In this document: piece after piece, positions 21,901 through 31,598 of the stretch
How the letters are laid out: each line of letters begins with the position of its first letter
Numbering within the stretch: the first letter of the stretch is position 1
Source of the DNA: Acanthaster planci
Lineage: Eukaryota > Echinodermata > Asteroidea > Valvatida > Acanthasteridae
DNA length: 40,160 nucleotides
Assembly: GCF_001949145.1 (NCBI RefSeq)
Contig: NW_019091434.1
Span: 775,980-816,139 of the forward strand
Direction of reading: 5' to 3'
Notes under the pieces: model-generated
What the model was told of the DNA's origin: nothing
Databases searched by the model: none
The model's input: only the letters and a program-made list of their open reading frames with translations
Position numbers and translations under genes: made by a program

Positions 21901-22880
21901 GGGCTTCAAGGTGCCCAAGGGTAGCCTGCTGGTGTCCAACTTTTGGGCACTCTTCCGCGATCCCAACATTTGGCCGGAGCCGGACAAGTTCAAACCAGAC
22001 AGGTTTTTGGATAAAGATGGTCTTGCTTTCAAGCCTGAGGAACTTATACCATTTAGCACAGGTACCAGACTATCAGTGATCGTAATGCCCATTGACAAAA
22101 AATTACAATTAACACCTACAAACGATGGCGTGTCCGCGTTGTGGGTCCACGGGGAATGGTAAAATGAAATTTCTTTCCATCCGACTGTCCAATTTTGTTT
22201 CATCCGTGAAAGAATCATCACCACCCAAAAGAAAGGTGGTATAGTTGCGTTCATGAAATGTTGGCGATTTCACAGTCTATTTAAACAAACTGTAAAATTC
22301 CCTCCGCTGGATCGATATACCACCATACGAAAGTGAGACCTGCTTAGAGGTCTACTTAAGCATACATAATGACTTCAAGGAAATCTATATTTTGCATGAA
22401 CCGGGCGGGCTCCAACAAGTCCGTATTGTTCCACGTGTATGTAAAGTTTGCTGATTTCATGGTTCTTGCACATCGGAGTAACCTTATTTTTCTTGTCATT
22501 CCTGCTGAATGAGGGAAAGAAATGTGAAATGCACTGAATAAGCCGCCTGGTCGTCCAAAGGGAAACAAAAATGTTGAAAATCGAGAAGCTCGACCAGGCA
22601 AACTTACGAACGGCTCGGTGTTGTATGATAAGAAGCAGCACGTTCTGCTCATTGGCCTGGCATTCCATTTGAACCTTTAACTGTCTTGATTTTTATAGGT
22701 CGCCGTAGCTGCATCGGGGAGCACCTGGCCAAGATGGAACTCTTCATCTTCTTCAGCTACTTCATGCATCAGTTTACCTTTGAAAAACCCGACGAAGCGC
22801 CCCCGTATACGTTTGAGGCACGGGTTGGCTTAACCCACTATCCCGTGCCGTACCAGATCCGTGCTCTCCAACGAAACTAA
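15925..22880 (+). CDS. CYP2-like cytochrome P450 copy 4 (532 aa, intact, three exons)
   Basis: Exons are 15925-16297, 21018-22061 and 22699-22880, joined in phase 1 through split glycine codons (donors GTAGGC and GTACCA, acceptors TCAG and ATAG). ATG 15925, in context ACCATGT, starts MSMISQLGW; the frame is open upstream only to a TTG, so this ATG is preferred. The protein has an N-terminal anchor, hinge LPPGPWGVP, C-helix WKDLR, I-helix AGMETT, K-helix EVQR, meander FKPDRF and a heme loop joined across intron 2 as FSTG|RRSCIGE. A polar linker rich in Ser, Thr, Asn and His between DFIDVFLNEIE and the I-helix makes exon 2 longer than in the other copies. The GC-rich coding exons contrast with a 4.7 kb AT-rich first intron carrying an antisense retrotransposon relic. 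It is the most diverged cluster member. Substrate is unknown. Confidence 0.95.
16298..21017 (+). other. First intron of P450 copy 4 (4.7 kb)
   Basis: The intron runs from the GTAGGC donor to the TTGTCAG acceptor. It is mostly unique AT-rich sequence, plus the non-LTR retrotransposon relic on the minus strand at about 18800-19835. I found no further exon. An ORF at 17784-18008 has no recognisable domain. Copy 3's equivalent intron is 895 bp and copy 2's is 590 bp, so this one has grown considerably. Confidence 0.7.
18800..19835 (-). mobile_element. Degenerate non-LTR retrotransposon (endonuclease + reverse transcriptase remnants)
   Basis: Reading leftwards, the relic starts with an apurinic-type endonuclease N-terminus (CWNVRTLLDD near 19780-19750, then RRTALLGEELDVFDVDIAVL and TFFWSG), as in LINE ORF2 proteins. 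After a large internal deletion comes a reverse transcriptase lead-in (IDEVRQAVRSLASNKSPGMDG minus its last residue, about 19395-19330), REFTDATAIPIFKKKGN, then GISLLSTAGKMLF, LPESQCGFR, IFTVLQLQEKAIEQN and HGCVLAPSLFSIYF (about 18870-18825). It stops before the catalytic Y-x-DD box. There are frameshifts and at least one in-frame stop (TGA at 19170-19168 in place of the residue before GISLL). It is antisense to P450 copy 4, inside intron 1, and dead. Sequence to about 20350 may be the element's 5' part. Confidence 0.85.
22062..22698 (+). other. Second intron of P450 copy 4
   Basis: This is 637 bp from a GTACCA donor to the TTTTTATAG acceptor, splitting the heme-loop glycine codon. The exon 2 frame continues into it only to a TAA at 22160-22162, so reading through would remove the heme ligand. 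I see no other element inside. Confidence 0.8.
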
Positions 22881-25658
22881 AATCTGTACGGCCCTGATTT
22901 GTTTCCACAGCATATGCATACATTTCTAATTGCTCAAGTCTGGGGGTCCCTCACACTAAGATCTTCTCGGTACCTTGACACGATTATGCCCTCCCGGGTT
23001 GGTAGAATGTACATGTAATCTAACCCCACATAACGAAGAAAAATTAATACAGTTTTCTTGCAACTATGCTCTACATGGAAGCTGAATCAATTTCCCAGGT
23101 ACGGTCACGAAAACTTGTTATTTAGTTAAGGCGTTTTCTCTTCTGATAACTCCAGAAAAAGCTGCAAATTCTTTGTTCTGTCTAAGATACACTTCCAGAC
23201 CCTAATCTTATCTGCTCATGCCGATGACAGTGTCTTCTTTGTATCATGAAGTTGTTGAGAGTCAAAAATTTGTTCAAGTGCCACTCTAGGAGATACGCTG
23301 TTTTGCTGCTACCAACATCCAAAGGTTAACTCCATATCCTTACAGACAGCATGCTATTTTTATCGCGTAATACACCCAGGGAGATATTTATGTATGCATA
23401 GTATATCAATCTAAATTGGGGTGCAGTTTTTCGTGTTCCTCTCAAATCGGATGTTTCCAAGAGCGATTAAGTAATGCAGAGCTACCTGCCAAACAAATTT
23501 GGTATTTCCATGTCAAGTTAAACAGGTATGGTGTAACAGGGACAGCAACCTGTCGCACTTTTGGACCCCAAATAGAATGATCCACGTACACGTTATGGGC
23601 GTGTCAAGTGGGGGAGCAAGAGAGGTGGTTCCAACCCCCCCCCAAAAAAAAATGGGAAAAAATAATGTATGCAATGCTGTATTGTATCTTCATCTTAAAA
23701 AGGCTTTGTGTGCAGGTGGCCATCTTGTGGGGCAGTTGTTTTGTTCCACAGGGAAACTTACTTTGCGGATACCTGTAGAAAAACTTGCCTGCAAGATGGC
23801 AGCCATGCAAACGCTCTATGAGTGTTTTGGTGGGGTCTGCCTGATGGTCTGGAGGTTCGATCGTCCGAACGCATAGTTCACATTGCTGGTTCGTTTATAT
23901 TCCAAAAAATGAAGAGCGGTTTGCAAATCTGATGCGATATTTCGAAAGTTCTCTCTTCTGAATTTAGAATAAGGTTCGATATCCCGAATGCCGGGACAAT
24001 AAAGTTTAATAATCAACCTTCGGACTATCGGGATGTCGCATTTTGTTGCAGGTGCATTATGTTGTACTTCCACCGAACAGATATATATCGTGTATATAGG
24101 TGGCTAGCTACAAGGTTAGGACAGGGTATAACAATGCAATAAGCCTCCAATAGCCTACAATCACATGACACGCCTTACCCTCCATTAATTAAAGAATGAC
24201 TGTTTGACAATTTTTGTCAACATCTTGGAAGCAATTCAGTTTTCTCATCAAAGTGTACATTTTTTGATGTGATGAAGCCCCACTAATTGGCTCCGTGAGT
24301 CCTTTTGTGTTTCAATATGGGGCGATATTCACGTGTTTCTTAAAATTTGGCGTAATAAAAACTACTGAAGTCTGGTTACTATTTCAAATCTACCAAACGG
24401 AAATGTCCAGAGGATGTGTTGTAAATACTAGTAATCGACAAATGATCCTCCTTAGAAGAAATTTTCAGAATAATAAAAGTATCTGTTTGCATCACACTTT
24501 TCTTTATTATCATTTTTAACCAAAATAACTTTAATCATTGTTTGAATATTAGTTTAATTCAAAAATTAATAATACTTTTGTTAGGTAGGTGCATTGAGTG
24601 TTGCTGTCTCTTAGAATTAGTGTTGAAATGGTGAATCAGTTTGCAGCAATGGCCAGTTATAATTCTTTGTAAAACAATGGATAAAATTGATACAAACCGG
24701 CACACAACTAAAATACAACTTGTAAGCAACGATATCAAATCATCGAAAATAGTCCCTTCCACTCTTTACGACTCTGCCTGTCTTTGGCAACCTTGATTCA
24801 GTATCTATATAAGATCTTTTTTCAGCATTCATTCATCCAGCGATAAAAAGGAATCGAACGTGGAAAAAATGTTGGTTGTACTGTAGAGGATGTGTAATAT
24901 AGTTACAAATTTATTTTTGGTCTTAAGAATTATTGCAATTTTTTTCAGTTTAGGCCTACTACCAGAAAATACATTTGAATTGTATAATCTGTGACGGAAT
25001 GTAATTCGTGCAGAGTTACCCATACGTACATGGTGTTTATTTATGACAATAATTTCCTGAAAAAAAACTCTTTTTTATACGTTGGTATCATAAAGACCAT
25101 CCATTATAGCGCGGCCAATAGGGTGGATGCATAGAGGCAGAATGCAACCAGTTGGAGAATTTCAAAGCAAATTTAAAATCAAATCCGAAAAGGAGCGGGA
25201 AAAGAACATGAGTTCTGCGTTACAAAAATGCTCCCAAGTTCACGACATTCTCCGAAGCCTTAATTTCGTCTAGCGATTGAACCCATACTGGACGAAAATC
25301 TGTTTTGCAACGGGCAAACAGAACCTTGGCCATGCACAGCAATGCGAATGTCTCCTTGCGCCAGTGTTATTTGCAAATGGAACTTATGAAGCATGAACAA
25401 TTGTTACAGAAATAATAAATTGTAATTGTCTTCGATTTTAATAACTATGCTATTGTGGGATATATATTGCTCTTTGGAAAAATACTAATTAAAAACGATA
25501 ACGTGATCTGTTTCCTTGTTCTGACTGGATTTTGCTGGCAAGGTCGTCTCGCCATTATACTTTCTGCACGAAACGCGTTCGTGTCCCCCCCCCGGGGTAT
25601 TTCGGTTCGGGAGCGTCCCAGAGCTTGAACGAAAAGAGGCCATTTGAGCTTGAGGAAG
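22881..25658. other. Intergenic region between P450 copy 4 and the signal-peptide exon
   Basis: No credible gene. There is one copy of a short CCATCTTG-ended repeat (23719-23800) next to a poly-C/poly-A tract (about 23634-23660). I saw no clear polyadenylation signal close after copy 4. The rest is AT-rich with short random ORFs. Confidence 0.5.
23719..23800. repeat. Short interspersed repeat with CCATCTTG/CAAGATGG ends, copy 1
   Basis: The segment begins GGCCATCTTG and ends CAAGATGGC, a terminal inverted repeat. Its inside (GGGGCAGTTG, CCACAGGGAAAC, GCAAGATGGCAGCCATGCAA) matches 29255-29348. Similarity continues past the right end (CATGCAAAC, CTCTATG), so the repeat unit may be longer than the inverted ends. 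It is non-coding. Confidence 0.55.
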
Positions 25659-25763
25659 ATGTATCCACCGCTTGGGTTGTTCGCGGCTCTCCTTGCTGGC
25701 TTGATTCTTGGAATACAATTCGGGGAGGCTGCCACGAGATTTAACTGGCGCTCAGTAAGAAGG
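25659..25763 (+). CDS. Signal-peptide exon, possibly exon 1 of the mosaic protease
   Basis: ATG 25659 (context AAGATGT) opens 35 codons: a short polar start (MYPPLG), a hydrophobic core (LFAALLAGLILGI) and a likely cleavage region around FGEAATRF. This is a typical secretory signal peptide. A strong donor follows (AGG|GTAAGA at 25763/25764), with an alternative nine bases earlier (TCA|GTAAGA); both leave phase 0. The next recognisable plus-strand coding exon is the LDLa exon at 31599, which needs phase 1. A direct join is therefore impossible and at least one linking exon must exist, or this exon belongs to another gene. The call rests on composition and splice signal only. Confidence 0.5.
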
Positions 25764-27048
25764 GTAAGATTTTTCAGGTTTAGTTCTTGACCGAGATCGT
25801 TTCACTGAGATGAGAGAAAGAATATACCTTGATATTTCACCCAGTTGGAACGGAGTCTTGAAATTTGGCATAAATTCGAAAAGCATAGTGTAATAGGCTA
25901 GTTTCTGGGCTGATTTCTAAATGCAAGCCGTTTCCGGCATGGTTCAGTTCAGAATCTGTAATGAATTACTGTGCACAAAGATTTTATTCACATCCATCAG
26001 TAAATCAGTCAGTCAATCAACAAACAGTCATGAACATTGTCATTCCCATAATGCCATGCGCTTGAGTACAAATAACAACAGTTGTAACAAATTCTAATAT
26101 GAGATATAAGGAAGAAAGAACATTATTTAATTGATGGTCAACACAATTTATTAAATTCAGAACAATTCCAAGCATGCTATATTCGCTGGTAATTGGATGG
26201 AATTGAACAGTTTGATGTAACTTGAGACATCCGTAGAGGAAAATCGCCAGCTTTATGGATACATTATTTTGATTATCTCCTCTGAAGAATTCAATTAGGC
26301 TTCTCCATGGATCCCGTGGCAGACAGTTTGGAAGAATTCAGCGACCTCTCCCTAGCAGTGTTGGGCACACTAACGCCCACTTGCGTGAGTACAGACCTAT
26401 AGTATTGGTTAACAGAAGCAGTTGTGAAACGGAGAGATCCCCCCGCGTTGAGTGAATCATTGTTTTGCTGTCTCAGGAATTCTTTTCCAACATCTTGGGG
26501 CGGATGTGTTGGGTAACAATAATCTAGAGTATTTACAGGGATTGGATATGTGGAAGGGGTATTCCTCCGTCTCATTTCGTGCTATTACTCGGAACACAGA
26601 CATTCAAGCGCTGAAAGGGGTTTGAAGTGCACATAGCCATGCAACCACACTATCTGAAATTTTCGTCTTTCAATTGACTCATGCACAGGCACTAGTCATA
26701 AATCATTAAAGATCTCGCCAATGGTACAGTGCTGACGGCATTGGTAATAATTCCAACCAGGTTGACAAAATTTCAACCAAAGAGCATGCAAGCAGAGTTC
26801 GGCTTTTGCATGAACTTCAGGCTTAAAAGGTGGGTGGAACAAAGACGTCAGCCATTGTTGATTACTATCGGTTACTCCAATTAGTACTATATTGAGGCTC
26901 ACTTGAGATTGGGTCTAATCCAACCGTTCAGCTGATGCGTACTATACCCCAGTTTTGTTCATTTTCACGCGAAAAAGTTCATCGAACTTGGCCGACGCGA
27001 ATTTTTGTCAACCACTAGCGTAGCAGTGTACGTGTAGCAGTGGCGCGA

Positions 27049-27909
27049 ATAGGCCTCTTCACTAATGAAGTCATAATTATGCACGCGTGCGCACAAATGA
27101 CCTGAACGGCAAGAAGTGTGAGCAGGCCGTTGAAAATGTACAGGGGTGCGACTTTGATGATCATTTCAATCGTGTTTGCGATTAGTTTCTAATTTAAATG
27201 GAATTTTTAAAGCTCTGTAAAAGGACCTCATATTTGTATGCATGAGATCGCCGTTTCTTAGTATGGCCCCCTTCCACCATAAGTAGTATAAATTACATTG
27301 TTAGTGTTTCTTGGAGAAAACCTGTGCATTTGTAAAAACACGTACCGATGTTCAATATACAAGTATACTGTACGTACATAACTTACCATTAAACTTGGTC
27401 ATGGCTTGGAGTACTACCGAAAGAAATGGTATCCAGTTGTTGCGTTTGGGGTTGTACAAGACAAAGTGCAGATTCCAAAGAGAAAGGGATCTGGTTCTTC
27501 AGACTTCCCAAGTGCAGAAAGCAGCGAATCGAATGCGTACAGTACCGGTACGTGTGCATTGAACATCAGTACCTTTTTGTTTTTTACAAATGCACAGGTT
27601 GGCTCCAAGAACACTAACAATGTAGTTTATACTCTTATGATGGAAGGGGGCCATACTAAGAAACGGCGATCTCGTGCGCACAGGAAATATTACGAAATTA
27701 CGATTTCGTCTTTACAGGGCACAAAAATTCCACTTAAATTAGAAACTAATAGCAAACACGATTTAATGGGATTTCTGAAGAAATGATTATCAAAGTCGCA
27801 CCCCTGTACATTTTCTATGGCCCACTCACAATGCGCTTCTTGCCACCAAGGCAATTTGTGCGCATGCGTGCATAATTATGAATCTATTAGTGAAAAGCTC
27901 TAGGCCTAT
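27049..27909. mobile_element. 861-bp foldback transposon with a THAP zinc-finger fragment (P-element-like, non-autonomous)
   Basis: The element begins ATAGGCCT (27049) and ends AGGCCTAT (27909). Its outer roughly 310 bp on the left and 355 bp on the right are inverted copies of each other. Shared landmarks include CATAATTATGCACGC, TGTACAGGGGTGCGACTTTG, GAGATCGCCGTTTCTTAGTA, TGGCCCCCTTCCA, ACATTGTTAGTG and CCTGTGCATTTGTAAAAA. The loop (about 27365-27550) carries the start of a THAP domain (separate entry), the DNA-binding domain of P-element transposases. No catalytic transposase domain is present, so the element is non-autonomous. I could not see a convincing 8-bp target duplication at the ends. 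Confidence 0.8.
27426..27614 (+). pseudogene. THAP zinc-finger N-terminal fragment inside the foldback element
   Basis: ATG 27426 starts MVSSCCVWGCTRQS, followed by KEKGIWFFRLPK and a basic, Arg-containing stretch. This matches the beginning of a THAP domain: a Cys-x(3)-Cys pair near the N-terminus, then G-(x)-FFRLPK. THAP domains are C2CH zinc fingers that bind transposon ends in P-element transposases and host promoters in THAP proteins. The second Cys/His pair and everything downstream are missing, because the frame soon runs into the right inverted arm. No transposase body follows. It is most likely a dead exon fragment; an alternative is a host THAP-gene exon captured by the element. Confidence 0.6.
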
Positions 27910-29254
27910 GTTGAGACGGTAGGCGTCCGCCGGTGAAAGTCCATGCTCATGCTTCCGGGTGCCCTGTCCCCCACCAGATTCGAAATGTCGCACTGCTCAC
28001 ACCCCATTATGTACAAACTACAGTTCATTGCTTTCAGTGCATGCCCCCTTGAAAAAAAAAAAGGTGCTCCCCCCATTGCCCCTGGGTGCCCACTCAGAAA
28101 TGCAACCCTAATGACAATAGGCAGCCACCGAACACGTTCGTTCTTTAACTGTTCGCATGATAAAAGCTGAGGAAAAAGTGCTGCTCAAATTGAAAAAAAT
28201 GAGGAACCTTCATCAAATTGTGTTGCATTGTGAGGAAACCTGCAAAGAGTAGCAATTTATACCCACAACTCACAACTTCACAACTCACCCAAAAAACTAC
28301 GAATAGGAAAATTTTGACCAATTTCGGAAAACTCCATATAAATGGGAGAAATTCCTCTCGTTTTTGATCACGCGACCCCGGCGGCAATAAGCCCTCAAGA
28401 TCCCTTGAAGAAGTTGGAATCTTTTGGCCCTGGAACTAATCGATTTCCCAGTATATATTTATCCAAAACATATACTGGTACGTCCTGAGTCCCAGCCAGG
28501 CAAAATCAAGTGATTAAATTTGGCTGACGTTGAAAAGGCTGTGGTTTCAAATCGTATCTGTTTTAGCAGATATTGTTTTCATGCATGTCTGTCTATTTGT
28601 CGTGAAGGCGCCAGATACTCAAACAAACTGCTCGAACTCACAACTGAGGATCTCCAAAGGCATCCTTGCCCTTCATGTGCATATTAATCATTTAAAGACT
28701 AACGAATGTAGCGTGGGCGTTCAGCATGCTCGATGATCAGATTTTTTTTCTGTGTGAAATCTTTGCCAGAGGCCAACACATGTAGGTTAAAGTATGGGCG
28801 AAACACTTGAGCGTCCTTTGTGGCAAGTTTCGAGGGGTCAACCGACTTTTCACGTTCATGAAGTCATATTGTGCGGTGAGCAATATACAGACGCCCACTA
28901 TCAGGCAAACTGTCAATTGTATTTATTTTTTCAGGGTCCGAATCAGACACGAAGACAATGGAAAAAGGCAAACACCGCTTCCTCGTCGGGGGGGGGGTGG
29001 TTGTTGACTTTTGTTATCTAATGTGACCCAGTTTTTCCCATTCTTTCTGAAACTGTTGGATAAAGTCGAAGCTCAACCCAGTTTGATTTCAAGGGTCAAA
29101 CGGTTATAAGCCCTACCCTGGGAAGAACTTACAGACAGGTGCAGTGATTAGACAGCGCTATCATCGTGCCTTGCATGGTTGTACTTCACAGCACAGTTCC
29201 TCAATACAGCATTGTTGGAAATGTTTTTCTCGTTTAGCAGTAATATACGTGGAA

Positions 29255-29348
29255 GCCATCTTGCAGGGCAGTTCTATTTGTTTCACAGTTAAACCTCCTT
29301 TGTGCATATCCTGCGGAAATAATAAAAAGCACTAGCCTACAAGATGGC
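29255..29348. repeat. Short interspersed repeat with CCATCTTG/CAAGATGG ends, copy 2
   Basis: This is the second copy of the repeat at 23719-23800. It starts GCCATCTTGCAGGGCAGTT, has TTTCACAGTTAAAC inside, and ends CAAGATGGC. It is followed by AGTCATGCAAACCCTCTAT, against AGCCATGCAAACGCTCTAT in the first copy, so homology extends beyond the inverted ends. It is non-coding. Confidence 0.55.
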
Positions 29349-30664
29349 AGTCATGCAAACCCTCTATAGGCCCGTACAGGCGCTCATCCAAACCTTTTCA
29401 GCTCAGAGCAAATGAGCGACTACAAGGTGTCATTTTGGACAACAGAGTCACGCAAAGCAACCAACTGTAGGTTGGTGGATCATTGTAGACTTCAACTAGA
29501 TACACTGTGCCTAAAATGCACAATACCATTATTTGCGCAAAGCATTTGCGCGCAATGGAATCTGTTCAGCACACTCTACCTCCTCAGTGTACATGTACAA
29601 CTAGTCGTGGGTAGCCACGCCAGGTCGGTCGATCGGTCGGTTGGTTTGTTTGGTTATAGGTTGCGTCAAGGTTCCGTTAAAGTCTGCATAGGGTTAGAGC
29701 AGGTTGGATTGGGTTGGATTATGGGCCGGATGACTGTATTTGTCACTCGAACTTGCCCTAAGTTTAACCTTTGACGAAAGGTTTTCCGTTAGTGACCTGT
29801 CTAGCGGGGGCGGGGTGACTTAGCACCCAGCCCAGTTCTGCTTCCACTATAGAAATTGAAAACGACAGCGCTTTAACTCTCGAAACCATTCAGCGACCTT
29901 TACCCTTCCTTTGAATCCCAGCTTTTTCATAACTGGACAAAGAAAAATCGGCTCCTTTTTTCCTGGAAAGGTTCTTGACACTACCCAACTTGGAAACGAT
30001 AAGACAACAGTGTTTTCTGCAAATGTGTGTTTTTCTTACAGTATAGCGAGCTGAAAGCGTTATATATGTACGCCCCATAACGCCCTTTTCAGAATATTTT
30101 TCTGGCAAAGATAGGCATTACGTTTTCTTCATAAATGATAAGGCAAGTGAACCAATAACAAATTGATAATTTTTCCTCTATTATTACTCGAAATCAAGTC
30201 ATTTTTAGTTCACAAATAGTGTGAAATTGGTAAAGTCCCTTAAAACTTGGAGTATTGGACTTTGACCATAATGTCATTGAGGTAATATTGACCAATCGGA
30301 GTCAGGATTTGAAGCTTACCATCCAACACTGACCAGCTACATTCAACATTTCAGCTTGGCGACTGGTGCCTTGATGAAAGATAGGTGAAGGTGATTTCTT
30401 TCCATTGGCCTTTAAAGTTTGTATTTTGAAAAAAAAATTACCATGCGTGTATCTGTATCTTGTTGAATAAGCACACAGCTGAAAAACAAACGGCTGGAAG
30501 AAAAAAAGTAATGTTTGGCTCGGTCACTTCCTTCATCAGTTTATGCACGAAATCCACTTGTTTTCCAAACCCATGAGACATGGAAAATAGTTCATTATTT
30601 TAAAATGGAAAGAGTTCGAACTGCTTTATTGTATCACCAAACTCATTGCCTGTCTCTTTATCAA

Positions 30665-30873
30665 GTCACCTATTGTGGGTATTAAATATAAAAAACACGG
30701 GGGCCCACCAAACGCAAAGTGTTTCATAAGTACATGTACCATTTACCAAAATCAAAGCCGACATAGGTACTCGAACTATTGGTGTGCTGGGCACTATACA
30801 GTAAATCGGCTTTATTGTTTGTGAACACTTAAAGCACACTTTGCTATGGGAGTGATACCCACTGTGGGTCACG
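30665..30873. repeat. Imperfect hairpin element, about 209 bp
   Basis: The left arm (GTCACC, GTGGGTATTA, GCAAAGTGTTTCATAAGT, ATCAAAGCCGA) pairs in reverse with the right arm (TCGGCTTTATT, AACACTTAAAGCACACTTTGC, GATACCCAC, GGGTCAC). Pairing is broken by mismatches and small gaps. It has no coding capacity, and size and form fit an old MITE. Copy evidence from elsewhere in the genome would be needed to confirm mobility. Confidence 0.45.
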
Positions 30874-31598
30874 TGATTTTGCGGGCGCAATCAGTCTGTA
30901 AATATAAGGCCGTCGTTGTACTTTTGGTTTTGTCTCATCCCGCCCTCGCAAAACCTGCGAGCAGACGACAAATAATTTGGAGTTGCCAACATAAGTGGCA
31001 GCCTAGAAACCGATCACAAACGCCCATGGAAAAATTGAGTCACAGAATATGTCATCGTGACAAAGGACCTGAACTTTCTGAGAACGGCGTGGGGATTGTT
31101 AGTTTACTCATGGTTTACTTGAACTGAATATCGAAAAGGACACGAGCAAAAAAAAAAATCGGTGGGGTTCCTGGAGGGTCGCTACCGTGGGTATCTTTAC
31201 CTGAATTTGACCTGTAATAAATTTCCCGGAGATGATGCATGGCTCGTGTCTTTCCTTGGCCATTTGCCACGGATGGGCGCGAAGCTTAAACAATAACCGT
31301 GCATGCTCTAAGGGAATGAAATTCTTCATCTCAACTGAAAAATTTTTCCTGAAATAAATCTCATGAACTTTCCCCTATCCTGGAAAACTTACCATGTCAA
31401 CTGGGAAGAAAATACACAATAAATTCAACTGCGTGTTGGAATTTTCCAGTCTATAACAGGTCAAACGGGGTTTTCGTCACAACTCGCTGTCTTTCAGGTT
31501 ACAAGTTGCCTGAAGGCCAACGGGGCCATTGGGGATGATTTATTATTATAGTTTGTATTTTTCTAGGTTGGAATCCAGTTTTTTGTTTCTATTTCAAG

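Larger units (their letters stand above)
25764..31598 (+). other. Intron or intergenic region between the signal exon and the first LDLa exon
   Basis: This 5.8 kb holds the THAP-containing foldback element (27049-27909), a second CCATCTTG repeat (29255-29348) and a hairpin element (30665-30873). A linking exon that enters in phase 0 and leaves in phase 1 is expected if the signal exon belongs to the protease, but I could not identify one. A candidate at about 26294-26382 (acceptor AATTAG, donor GTGAGT) has a stop in the phase required after the signal exon. The ORF at 29412-29774 has no domain I recognise. Confidence 0.45.

Noticed and set aside
26291-26575. Minus-strand ORF of 94 codons with an ATG
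   Set aside because: Polar, Ser/Asn/Thr-rich composition with no motif I recognise and no supporting splice context; an ORF of this length is expected by chance.
30860-31130. LTR-like stretch with a GTTGCCAACATAAGTGGCAGCC motif resembling an LTR end and primer-binding site
   Set aside because: No second LTR, polypurine tract or gag/pol sequence is visible nearby.
31535-31598. Open frame upstream of the first LDLa exon with ATG 31535, suggesting an alternative N-terminus
   Set aside because: The residues (Phe, Leu, Ser, Tyr) come from a T-rich polypyrimidine tract before a good acceptor at 31598; it is not a convincing signal peptide. It remains a minor alternative.
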